Positions 57,576-64,000 of a stretch of DNA of 64,000 nucleotides are shown in pieces (position 1 is the first letter of the stretch; the number at the start of each line of letters is the position of its first letter). The notes below the pieces were generated by a model that did not search any database, was not told where the DNA came from, and saw nothing but the letters and a program-made list of their open reading frames with translations. The stretch lies in contig CAPXSA010000014.1 in the NCBI GenBank assembly GCA_948735595.1, positions 61,605-125,604 on the forward strand. Direction: 5' to 3'. Source of the DNA: an uncultured Clostridia bacterium. Lineage in GTDB: Bacteria > Bacillota > Clostridia > TANB77 > CAG-508. The translations under genes and the position numbers were made by a program.

Positions 57576-57977
57576 ATGGAGCTTGTTTTTTATTGTAGTT
57601 CATTTACGGTAGCAATATTATCTTCAATAATAGCTTGGAGTATATCAATAATAAAAAAAGAAGGCTTAGACGAAAAAAGCAGAATCATTGCTTTAGCAAT
57701 ACTACATTCTATCATTTACTGTTTGCTACAATTTTCTTATGGCTTTGTACAATGGACTATTAGATTTAATAAATTTCACCAATATCCACACCGAAATCCA
57801 TTTTATATATTTGTTAGTATCTGCTGTATAGTTAGTGTTATCATAATGGGAATATTTTATATTAAGTATAGAAAAGAGGAATATGGAACAGCAAAGACAG
57901 TTTTATACTTAATTGCAATAAATACATTAGCAATTATACTTGTAATGATTTTTAGTCCTTTTAAAGGATGGTTTTAG
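57576..57977 (+). CDS. Four-helix membrane protein of unknown function
   Basis: 133 residues; four hydrophobic segments (VAILSSIIAWSISII, IALAILHSIIYCLLQFSYGF, IFVSICCIVSVIIMGIFYI, LIAINTLAIILVMIFSPF). Good GGAGGTG before ATG. No family recognised. Confidence 0.7.
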   Translation: MELVFYCSSFTVAILSSIIAWSISIIKKEGLDEKSRIIALAILHSIIYCLLQFSYGFVQWTIRFNKFHQYPHRNPFYIFVSICCIVSVIIMGIFYIKYRKEEYGTAKTVLYLIAINTLAIILVMIFSPFKGWF

Positions 57978-58105
57978 AAAATATATGAAATTTCAAGTAA
58001 ACACAATTTTTAATAGAAGTAATGATTAGAATTTACATACAAAGATACAAGAAACTAAAATCTTGTGTCTTTTATTTTAGCTTAAAAGAAGGAGGAACAA
58101 AAGAA

Positions 58106-58696
58106 ATGCAAAAGGAAATTTTAGAAGAATTAAAAGAATTACGAGAGACAACAGAATTTATTATAAATAATGAAAAGAATATAGAAAATAAGCATATAGA
58201 AGACTATTTAAGAAATTTTGAACGAATCAGATATAATATTTTTAACAAAATTAAATTAAAAGGAAAATATCAAGTAGATGAAAATGAAAAAATCAACTAT
58301 TTGAATAATAGGTATAAAGCAGAAGTCGAAAATGGAATTTTGAAAATATATATTCCAGAGACCATTCCAAAGTACAAAAATATAAATAATTTTGCTTACA
58401 AAAATATAATGCTAAATGTTATGGAACAGACAAAAAAATACAAAAATATGTTTGACAACGAATTAGTATTTGTGTTTATAAAAATATCAGAACAGCAAAA
58501 GAATTTTGATATTGACAACAAATATGTTAAACCAATTATTGATGGTTTAGTTTTATCCAAAGTGATAAAAGATGACAATACGAATAATATGTTTTACGGT
58601 GTATTAGGTACAACTAATATGAAGAAAAAACCGCATACAGAAGTTTGTGTTGTAAAAGGAAAAAAAGCATTAAGTTGGATACAAAATATGCTTTAA
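58106..58696 (+). CDS. RusA-like Holliday-junction resolvase
   Basis: 196 residues from ATG 58106 (AAGGAGG upstream). The motif DIDNKYVKPIIDGLVLSKVIKDDNTNNM matches the RusA catalytic layout, with conserved D-x-DN, K, D and DD. RusA-like enzymes resolve Holliday junctions and occur in phages and mobile elements. The N-terminal helical part (1-60) is extra. Confidence 0.75.
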   Translation: MQKEILEELKELRETTEFIINNEKNIENKHIEDYLRNFERIRYNIFNKIKLKGKYQVDENEKINYLNNRYKAEVENGILKIYIPETIPKYKNINNFAYKNIMLNVMEQTKKYKNMFDNELVFVFIKISEQQKNFDIDNKYVKPIIDGLVLSKVIKDDNTNNMFYGVLGTTNMKKKPHTEVCVVKGKKALSWIQNML

Positions 58697-58714
58697 AATG
58701 GTACTTTAATTATA

Positions 58715-58756
58715 GGCAACTTGGGTATTTTTAGACCACCTCAAGTTGCCCATTTT
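58715..58756 (+). terminator. Rho-independent terminator or stem-loop
   Basis: GGCAACTTG and CAAGTTGCC form the stem, then CATTTT. Confidence 0.8.
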
Positions 58757-58891
58757 GATAGTACTAAAACCATTGAAAAATAAGGGGAAGCTCAAATTAG
58801 GGGCGGGGGTGTTTAAAGGGAAGAAACGGTTTAAAAGAAAAAAGCAAATAATTAAGTCGTATCTTATGTAAGAGAGGAAAGTGATGCAAAT
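58757..58891 (+). other. Intergenic region, oriT candidate
   Basis: No gene. It contains an unusual GC-rich patch, TAGGGGCGGGGGTG (near 58799), in otherwise AT-rich DNA between the RusA-like gene and the replication-relaxation gene, directly upstream of VirD4. Position and composition suit an origin of transfer, but no nick site was recognised. Confidence 0.35.
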
Positions 58892-59815
58892 GTGCGAATG
58901 AGATTAACAGAAAAAGATATCCAACTGTTATCGTTTTTAGGAAGATATAGAATTATGATAGCAGTAGAAGCAAAAAAAATTTATGGCAGAAAAAATTATT
59001 ATTTAAAGAGATTAAAAGCATTAGAAACAGCAAGATATATTCAGAGAATGAATTATTACTATATAAAGTTAGACACAAATGGAACAAAACTGATTAAAAA
59101 GTTAGGCTATAATTATAATGGATTGTGCAGAAAAAAGAAGTATCAGGACAGAATAAAAGATATATCTAAAATTGCAGCATTAACATTAGATAGTAGTATA
59201 GAGCTTTTAACAAGTTCTGAAGTAAAAGATAGTCAAATTTATACAGAAGTATCAAGAAAGTTTATAGGAGAACTGTTTTACCAAAATAAAAGGTTTATAT
59301 CGTACTATATTTCTAAGGAAAAAGATAATAGTTACATTAAACAAGTTATTAATGACATGCGAAAAACAATTAATTATAAATATGCTCTCATCTTTCTAGA
59401 AAACTTTAGACTATTAAATAAGAGTAATCAATATTTCATACTAGGAAGGGAAAATACATTAATTATAAAGCCGAATAAAGTTAATTTAGATAGAATGAAG
59501 ATTTTTCAAGAATTAGATTTCTACGAAGTTTTGCTACAGATTTATAAAGGAAAAGAAGTATTGCTGTCTAACTGGGAAAAAGCAGATTATATGACAGAAG
59601 ATACTTATATTATATTAACACCATTTATAGATGTAGAAAAATTACACAGATTAAATATATTTTACAATAGTAAGGAAAACCAAAAGAAAAAGATAGATAT
59701 TATAACTTTAAAGGAAAACATAACAAAGATAAAAGAAATACTAACTAACAGTACGAACATAATAGAGCTAGATGGTTGGTTAGGAGGTATTAGTGAGGAT
59801 TTTAAAGAGGTATAA
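58892..59815 (+). CDS. Replication-relaxation family protein
   Basis: 307 residues. N-terminal winged helix (RLTEKDIQLLSFLGRYRIMIAVEAKKIYG, YYLKRLKALETARYIQRM) as in the Replic_Relax family of Firmicutes mobile elements; the rest is alpha/beta, consistent with a relaxase-accessory or replication role. GTG 58892 start, ATG 58898 possible. It overlaps the VirD4 start. Confidence 0.8.
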   Translation: MRMRLTEKDIQLLSFLGRYRIMIAVEAKKIYGRKNYYLKRLKALETARYIQRMNYYYIKLDTNGTKLIKKLGYNYNGLCRKKKYQDRIKDISKIAALTLDSSIELLTSSEVKDSQIYTEVSRKFIGELFYQNKRFISYYISKEKDNSYIKQVINDMRKTINYKYALIFLENFRLLNKSNQYFILGRENTLIIKPNKVNLDRMKIFQELDFYEVLLQIYKGKEVLLSNWEKADYMTEDTYIILTPFIDVEKLHRLNIFYNSKENQKKKIDIITLKENITKIKEILTNSTNIIELDGWLGGISEDFKEV

Positions 59816-61531
59816 GATACCTTTATTTTTTTTATTAAGTCGGAATTTTTATTCCAGTTATCAATAGTTATATCGAAGTATTAGAACAGAGTTTTAATAC
59901 AACATTTCAGAGAGGGATTAGTATTGTAATATGGTTAATATTAGACACTATTATAATACTAACGGTAAAGAATATTTTACTGACAAAAGAAAATGCAAAA
60001 ATTGAAGTAGAAGGAATAAGGCTAAAAAGAAAAGATGGAACATATGGAACAGCAGATTGGGGAACAAAAGAAGAAATAGAAGAGTATTTAGGAATAGGAA
60101 AAAGAAATGGCATTATTATAGGAGAAACAGAAGAAAAAGAACTAATTACATTACCATTAGACACATACTTAAATAAGAATATAGCAGTTTTTCGGTTCGA
60201 GTGGAAGCAAAAAGTCAAGAGGTTTTGCGATACCAAATGCTATTGAATTAGCACAAGAAGGATTACAACAAGTAATAGGCAGAAATATGAGTTTAGTTAT
60301 TACAGATCCAAAAGGTAAATTATATAGAAAATTAGCAAAATACTTAGAAAAAGAAAAGGAATATGATGTAAAAGTATTTAATTTAGTAAATCCTTTATAT
60401 TCAAACGGCTCAAAATTTATTGGATTTGTGGAAGATGAAACAGATGCACAAATTTTTAGTCAAATAGTTATAGAAGGAACACAATTAGATAGAAAGTCAG
60501 GAGGAGATGAATTTTGGAACAGAGGGGAGCAGAACTTACTAAAAGCATTATTACTATATGTTATCCACTATGAAGATGAGGAAAATAAAAATCTAGGCTA
60601 TATATATGACCAACTTGCAAGTGGAAACATTAAGAAGATAGATGACTTGTTTTTGGATACAGAAGGTCCAACGAAGTTGGCATATAATATTTACGCACAA
60701 GCTACAGATATTGTAAAGCAGTCTATTGTTACAGGTCTTGCTACAAGATTACAGATTTTTCAAACAGACAAAATTAGAAACATAACCAATGAAGATGAAA
60801 TTAATTTTGAGAGTATTGGAAATAAGAAGACTTGTATATTTGTTGTAACCAGTGATACCAATTCAACATTTGACTTCCTTTCGACCTTATTCTTTTCTTT
60901 TTTGTTTATCAAGCTAATAAAACTAGCAGATGAAAACATAGATGGTAGACTAAAAGTAGAAACATCATTAATATTAGATGAATTTACAAATATTCGGAAG
61001 AATAGTAGATTTCGAGAAGAAACTGGCAACAACAAGAAGTAGAGGCATCAATATATTTATGATATTTCAAAATATAGCACAGCTAAAAAATAGATATGAC
61101 AATGATGTATGGCAAGAGATATTAGGAAACTGCGATACTAAAATATGTATGGGATGTCGGAGATATTCTAACGGCTGAATATATCACGTCTTACCTACGG
61201 AGTAGCTACAGTAGAAACAAATGCTATTAGAAAAGAAGCAGGATTTGATGGAAATTTTACTTATGGAATGGCCAATGTAGCAACTAACAAAAGGAATTTA
61301 ATGAATCCAGATGAATTACTAAAGATGAACCATAACCAAGAGATAGTAATGGTAAGAGGAAGGAAACCATTTATATGTAATAAATTTGATTATTCGCAAC
61401 ATGATGAAACAGAAAAATTAGAGGATGTGACTATAGATGAACAAAAAGAAAAATTTAAAAAGAATATTGAAGAAATCAATTCAAAAATATTCAAAACAAA
61501 AAAAGTACAGTATTCATTTAAGAATTTTTAA
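59793..61531 (+). CDS. virD4: VirD4/TraG-like coupling protein with five +1 frameshift sites
   Basis: 577 residues when five bases are skipped. N-terminal membrane helices (VRILKRYKIPLFFLLS, GIFIPVINSYIEVLEQ, IVIWLILDTIIILTVK), P-loop region AVFGSSGSKKSRGF (near 134), Walker B LDEFTNIGRI (near 400), CDTKICMGCGDILTAEY and ATVETNAIRKEAGFDG. Every piece matches the TraG family in order only if each in-frame CGG (59841, 60193, 60995, 61158, 61198) is skipped by one base. GTG 59793 with AGGAGG upstream. It recruits the relaxosome to the secretion channel. Confidence 0.9.
59841..59843 (+). other. +1 frameshift site 8: AGT CGG A, VirD4 (1 of 5)
   Basis: Residue 17; GGA from 59842 joins the first and second membrane segments. 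Confidence 0.85.
60193..60195 (+). other. +1 frameshift site 9: TTT CGG T, VirD4 (2 of 5)
   Basis: Residue 134; GGT from 60194 is the first Gly of the P-loop segment FGSSGSKKSR. Confidence 0.9.
60995..60997 (+). other. +1 frameshift site 10: ATT CGG A, VirD4 (3 of 5)
   Basis: Residue 401; GGA from 60996 is the Gly after Walker B (LDEFTNIG). Confidence 0.92.
61158..61160 (+). other. +1 frameshift site 11: TGT CGG A, VirD4 (4 of 5)
   Basis: Residue 455; GGA from 61159 gives GCGDILTAEY. Confidence 0.92.
61198..61200 (+). other. +1 frameshift site 12: CTA CGG A, VirD4 (5 of 5)
   Basis: Residue 468, only 40 bases after site 11; GGA from 61199 gives GVATVETNAIRKE. Confidence 0.92.
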
Positions 61532-61558
61532 AAAACCAAGAAAGAGGTGAAAAAAATC

Positions 61559-62372
61559 ATGACAAAAGAATTACAAGAGAAATTTATATGGCAAAACATT
61601 CATTCATCAAAGGTTAGAGGAAAGATTCTAGCAGGAAAAATTATTGCAATAGAAACAGAAAAAATGAAAGACAAAGATATTAATTGTGCTATTGTAAATT
61701 TTAAAGGAGTTAAAGTATTAATACCAGCTGAAGAAATACTAAAAGGGGAACATAGTAAAAGAGTACTTAGAAATATGATAGGAGCAGAGATTAAATTTAT
61801 TGTAGTAGAATCTGATAATGTAACACAAAAAGCTGTAGGTTCAAGAATTAAAGCGATGGAACGAATTAAAGAAATAAACTTAAAGAAACTTGAAGTAGGA
61901 GATAAAATTTATGGAAAAGTAGTAGGAACTTGGAAACAATATATTAGATTAGAATGTGTAGGACTAGAATTTGTAATAAATGCTAAAGATTTGCAATATG
62001 GCTATGTAGAAGATGTATCTAAAATATACAAAATCAATGAGCAAGTAAAGGTTATAGTAAAGGAAGTTTCAGAAGATAAAAAGAGTATGAAAATATCAGT
62101 AAAAGATTTAATAGAAGATCCGTTCAAAGATATAAGAAAAGAATTTACAGAAAGAGGAGAATATTTAGCAACAATAACAGGATATACAGAAAATCGGTAT
62201 GTTTGCTAGTATAAAGCAAGGTGTTGACACAATTTGCATTCTTCCAACTTGGTTAGATAGACCACCACTTCCTGGAGATAAAGTTGTAGTCAAAATTTAT
62301 AAAATAATACCAGAAAAAAGAAAAATTTATAGTACATTAATAAAAGTGATAGGAAGTGATGCTAGTGAATGA
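61559..62372 (+). CDS. S1 RNA-binding-domain protein, +1 frameshifted
   Basis: 270 residues with the shift. N-terminal RGKILAGKIIAIETEKMKDK segment, an S1 domain near 120-180 (VGDKIYGKVVGTWKQYIRLECVGLEF), then a C-terminal second S1-like domain reached only through CGG at 62195 (GMFASIKQGVDTICILP). ATG 61559 with GAGGTG upstream. S1-like proteins occur in this position in Firmicutes ICEs; their job is unknown. The end overlaps the next gene. Confidence 0.82.
62195..62197 (+). other. +1 frameshift site 13: AAT CGG T, S1-domain gene
   Basis: Residue 213; GGT from 62196 opens 58 further residues completing an S1-like domain. Confidence 0.87.
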
Positions 62373-62841
62373 AATGCAAAATAAAATTGTAAAATTATTA
62401 TGGGATTTCAATTCTTTAAGAGAAGAACATATTAAGAAAATATTAGGCTGTAAAGGAGATAGCATAGGCTCTCTGGTGGCAAAAAACATAATAGTTAGAG
62501 AAAACAATGGTATTGTTAGGCACAAATTAAAAGAAATAAATAATAGAAATGTAGCTGCATTTGATGTAGTCATGGATTATCTTGATAGAGATCCAGAGAT
62601 TATAAAAGGAAAGTATCCAGCTAATGTAACAATGAAAACAAAACATACTATTTATGATATTATTGCAGTTAAAGATGAAGAATTTGAAAAAATATGTAAA
62701 GATATTGATACTGTTTCAACAGCGGATAAATTAATTATCATTATTGAAACAAAAGAATATAAAAAAAGAAAGATTAACACTACAAAACCATGCTATATAT
62801 GTACATTCCCACCATTAGAAATAGTAGATAGCATTAATTAA
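62365..62841 (+). CDS. DUF5697-like winged-helix protein
   Basis: 158 residues from GTG 62365, overlapping the preceding stop; an in-frame GTG at 62356 is possible. The N-terminal winged-helix part has NKIVKLLWDFNSLREEHIKKILG. The rest is alpha/beta with IIIIETKEYKKRK and may be nuclease-like. Family assignment is tentative. Confidence 0.65.
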   Translation: MNEMQNKIVKLLWDFNSLREEHIKKILGCKGDSIGSLVAKNIIVRENNGIVRHKLKEINNRNVAAFDVVMDYLDRDPEIIKGKYPANVTMKTKHTIYDIIAVKDEEFEKICKDIDTVSTADKLIIIIETKEYKKRKINTTKPCYICTFPPLEIVDSIN

Positions 62842-62848
62842 TGGAAAG

Positions 62849-62880
62849 AAGAAAGTTGGTTCAATCTGACTTTCTTTTTT
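62849..62880 (+). terminator. Rho-independent terminator
   Basis: AAGAAAGT pairs with ACTTTCTT, then T-rich tail. Confidence 0.75.
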
Positions 62881-62923
62881 CAATTTTTTATGATAATATA
62901 GAAAGGAAAAGAGGGAAAGCAAA

Positions 62924-63181
62924 ATGACAATGAAACAGATAACAGAGTATTTAGATAAAAAAATAGAAGAAAACGAAAATTTTATTAAAATTACATTTTA
63001 TGAACTTAGAGTAAAATTAAATCTAACTCAAGAAGAAACAAATAAAATGTTAGAATTGGCGAAAACTAGGTTAGAGAATATGAATTATAAAGTATATTTT
63101 ACAAATGAAAAATTTGCATATCAAAATATGATATTAACAGTAAAACAAAATGAATTAATGATAGCAATAAAGAAATTGTAG
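62924..63181 (+). CDS. Small hypothetical protein of the element
   Basis: 85 residues, helical N-terminal half (KQITEYLDKKIEENENFIKITFYELRVKLNLTQEETNKML) that could be a winged helix. ATG after GGGAAAG. Unknown function; first of three small genes at the right end. Confidence 0.65.
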   Translation: MTMKQITEYLDKKIEENENFIKITFYELRVKLNLTQEETNKMLELAKTRLENMNYKVYFTNEKFAYQNMILTVKQNELMIAIKKL

Positions 63182-63193
63182 GAGGCAATGAAA

Positions 63194-63409
63194 GTGAGTA
63201 GACAAATCGTAAAGCAAAATGTTGAGAAGTTATTGATTAGTAATAAGGCAATAGAAAAATTAAAGGAAAATGAAATTATGAATATTAGTCAGCTATGCGA
63301 GAAAAGTAAGATAGAATTAAGAAAGATGGGAATATGCTTCAAAGATGTTCGTGATATTGAGATGAGCTTACAACTTGCAGGACTAAATTTAAAAAATAGT
63401 AATAATTAA
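63194..63409 (+). CDS. Small protein resembling the RNA polymerase alpha C-terminal domain
   Basis: 71 residues from GTG 63194 (GGAGG 8 bases upstream); ATG 63188 is too close to it. IMNISQLCEKSKIELRKMGICFKDVRDIEMSLQLAGLNL matches the helix-hairpin-helix of RpoA-CTD. It might bind DNA or mimic alpha-CTD at promoters. Confidence 0.65.
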   Translation: MSRQIVKQNVEKLLISNKAIEKLKENEIMNISQLCEKSKIELRKMGICFKDVRDIEMSLQLAGLNLKNSNN

Positions 63410-63426
63410 GTAGAATAAGGAGAACT

Positions 63427-63591
63427 ATGAAATTAAAAAGATTTGATGTTATAGAATTAAAAGATGAAACTAAAGCTATAGTATTAGAAACTACTAACAC
63501 TATATGCAAAGTAAAGAATGTAGATATATCAAAAGATATACTAGAAATAGACAAAGGAGATATTAAAAAAATACTTTATCAAAAGGAATAG
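63427..63591 (+). CDS. Small hypothetical protein
   Basis: 54 residues, MKLKRFDVIELKDETKAIVLE..., probable small beta barrel (DUF4314/KOW-like). AAGGAG precedes the ATG. Followed by a terminator. Confidence 0.65.
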   Translation: MKLKRFDVIELKDETKAIVLETTNTICKVKNVDISKDILEIDKGDIKKILYQKE

Positions 63592-63601
63592 ATAAATTAA
63601 T

Positions 63602-63631
63602 AGGGGAGTTAGCTTAGGCTAGCTCCCTTTT
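63602..63631. terminator. Bidirectional terminator
   Basis: GGGAGTTAGC, TTAG, GCTAGCTCCC then TTTT. It overlaps the end of the minus-strand Spo0E-like gene. Confidence 0.85.
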
Positions 63632-63776
63632 CACTCATATATTTTATTTGAATCGTTAAATACTTATCAAGCAATTGACTCTGTTTGAGAATTTTTTCAT
63701 AAGGTGCGTTGTTTTCAATTAACCTTTCTAATTTAGATTTATTTTTTAAGGTCAGCAAAATTATTTTATAATCCAT
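63609..63776 (-). CDS. Spo0E-family aspartyl-phosphate phosphatase-like protein
   Basis: 55 residues. Helical hairpin SKLERLIENNAPYEKILKQSQLLDKYLTIQ, with SQxLDKY matching the SQELD signature of Spo0E phosphatases that dephosphorylate Spo0A~P. AAGGGAG precedes the ATG. Such genes are common near the ends of Firmicutes ICEs. The C-terminus runs into the shared terminator. Confidence 0.78.
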   Translation of the reverse strand: MDYKIILLTLKNKSKLERLIENNAPYEKILKQSQLLDKYLTIQIKYMSEKGASLS

Positions 63777-63800
63777 AAAAATCAACTCCCTTCTAATATT

Positions 63801-63844
63801 ATTGTACCAAATTTACATGAAAAAGTGTGTCGAAGTTTGTCGAC
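63801..63844 (-). promoter_or_regulatory. Spo0E-like gene promoter region with two Spo0A-box-like words
   Basis: On the minus strand TACAAT is a -10 candidate (63801-63806). Upstream of it, TGTCGAA (63828-63834) is a consensus 0A box and TGTCGAC (63838-63844) a near match on the plus strand. This suggests control by Spo0A. Confidence 0.5.
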
Positions 63845-63908
63845 TACAAGAAAAAAGTTTATTAGCATAAATAATATGTGGGAAAAATAAAAGATAAAAA
63901 TAGACAAA

Positions 63909-63971
63909 AGAAGCACCAATTTGATATGATGATTTTGACAGAAAACATAGCCATATCAAGGAGGTACTTCT
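63909..63971 (+). promoter_or_regulatory. Inverted repeat that can bury the ribosome-binding site of the gene at 63974
   Basis: AGAAG-ACC-TGATATG (63909-63928) pairs with CATATCA-GGT-CTTCT (63952-63971), with small internal loops; AGGAGG lies in the 3' arm. It resembles the protective hairpins of insertion-sequence transposase genes, which block translation from read-through transcripts. Confidence 0.55.
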
Positions 63972-63973
63972 TT

Positions 63974-64000
63974 ATGATTAATAGAATAATACAAACTATC
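63974..64000 (+). CDS. Start of an unidentified gene (cut by the window edge)
   Basis: ATG after AAGGAGGT; only MINRIIQTI is visible. The upstream hairpin suggests a transposase, but nine residues cannot show this. Confidence 0.4.

Noticed and set aside
61171..61174. ACGG at 61171 in VirD4 as a sixth shift site
   Set aside because: In the frame set by the site at 61158 this is ACG GCT (Thr-Ala) within ILTAEY, a conserved stretch, so no shift is needed.
32840..62197. Sequencing or assembly error producing an extra C before GG
   Set aside because: Many TTTGGA, ATTGGT and similar words elsewhere in the window lack an extra C, and the breaks cluster by gene class. It cannot be excluded without raw reads, but the pattern does not look like an error profile.
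44373..62372. Pseudogene decay of the conjugative element as the reason for the broken frames
   Set aside because: All breaks are the same event, one extra C making an in-frame CGG before GGA or GGT. There are no nonsense mutations, deletions or other indels, and the rest of each protein is well preserved.
1..64000. CRISPR arrays, rRNA genes
   Set aside because: No regularly spaced identical repeats and no rRNA-like stretches were seen; the infB repeats are coding and imperfect.

Overview
The window is about 30% GC and reads like a low-GC, anaerobic, Gram-positive Clostridia-type bacterium, probably gut-associated. The basis is: a Firmicutes-type rimP-nusA-ylxR-ylxQ-infB-rbfA-nrnA-truB order; dnaG-rpoD; rubrerythrin; an ECF folate transporter behind a tetrahydrofolate riboswitch; sortases; cohesin and dockerin proteins; and SpoVG and Spo0E family genes. 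AGA dominates arginine codons, and CGG is almost absent from the chromosomal genes.

Layout. 1-8.9 kb: translation and transcription housekeeping operon. 9.0-9.5 kb: rubrerythrin (minus strand). 9.6-10.0 kb: a strikingly GC-rich, AAC-rich, apparently self-contained transcription unit that resembles a template repeat of a diversity-generating retroelement (DGR). 10.1-25.3 kb: an exopolysaccharide/capsule operon (Wzz/BY-kinase, LCP, priming transferase, glycosyltransferases, Wzy, pyruvyltransferase, Wzx, CpsB phosphatase). 25.3-31.8 kb: AraC regulator, a VirB4/HerA-like ATPase with a cysteine-rich partner, and folate ECF genes. 31.9-36.9 kb: a regulated sortase-cohesin-dockerin surface module. 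37-42.8 kb: dut, CarD, dnaG, rpoD and small genes. 42.87 kb: tRNA(CAT). 43.2-63.8 kb: an integrative conjugative element (ICE) with VirB2, PrgI, VirB4, VirB6, VirB1-like M23 peptidase, sortase B, a giant Cna-B adhesin, SpoVG, RusA-like, replication-relaxation, VirD4, S1 and Spo0E genes. Its relaxase and integrase are not in the window.

The main discovery candidate is a recoding system. Nine genes are each broken by single extra nucleotides, always in one way: an in-frame CGG codon at which the conserved protein continues in the +1 frame, skipping the C and reading GGA or GGT (Gly). I count 13 sites: one in the chromosomal sortase at 32.84 kb and 12 in the ICE, five of them in VirD4 alone. In the ICE every in-frame CGG that I found is such a site. 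In the roughly 13,000 codons of the chromosomal genes I found only three CGG codons that look like ordinary sense codons, in two genes. The simplest reading is that CGG is unassigned or starved in this lineage and directs efficient +1 frameshifting, or is read as a CGGA/CGGT quadruplet for glycine. The conjugation machinery and the sortase would then be made only through this event.
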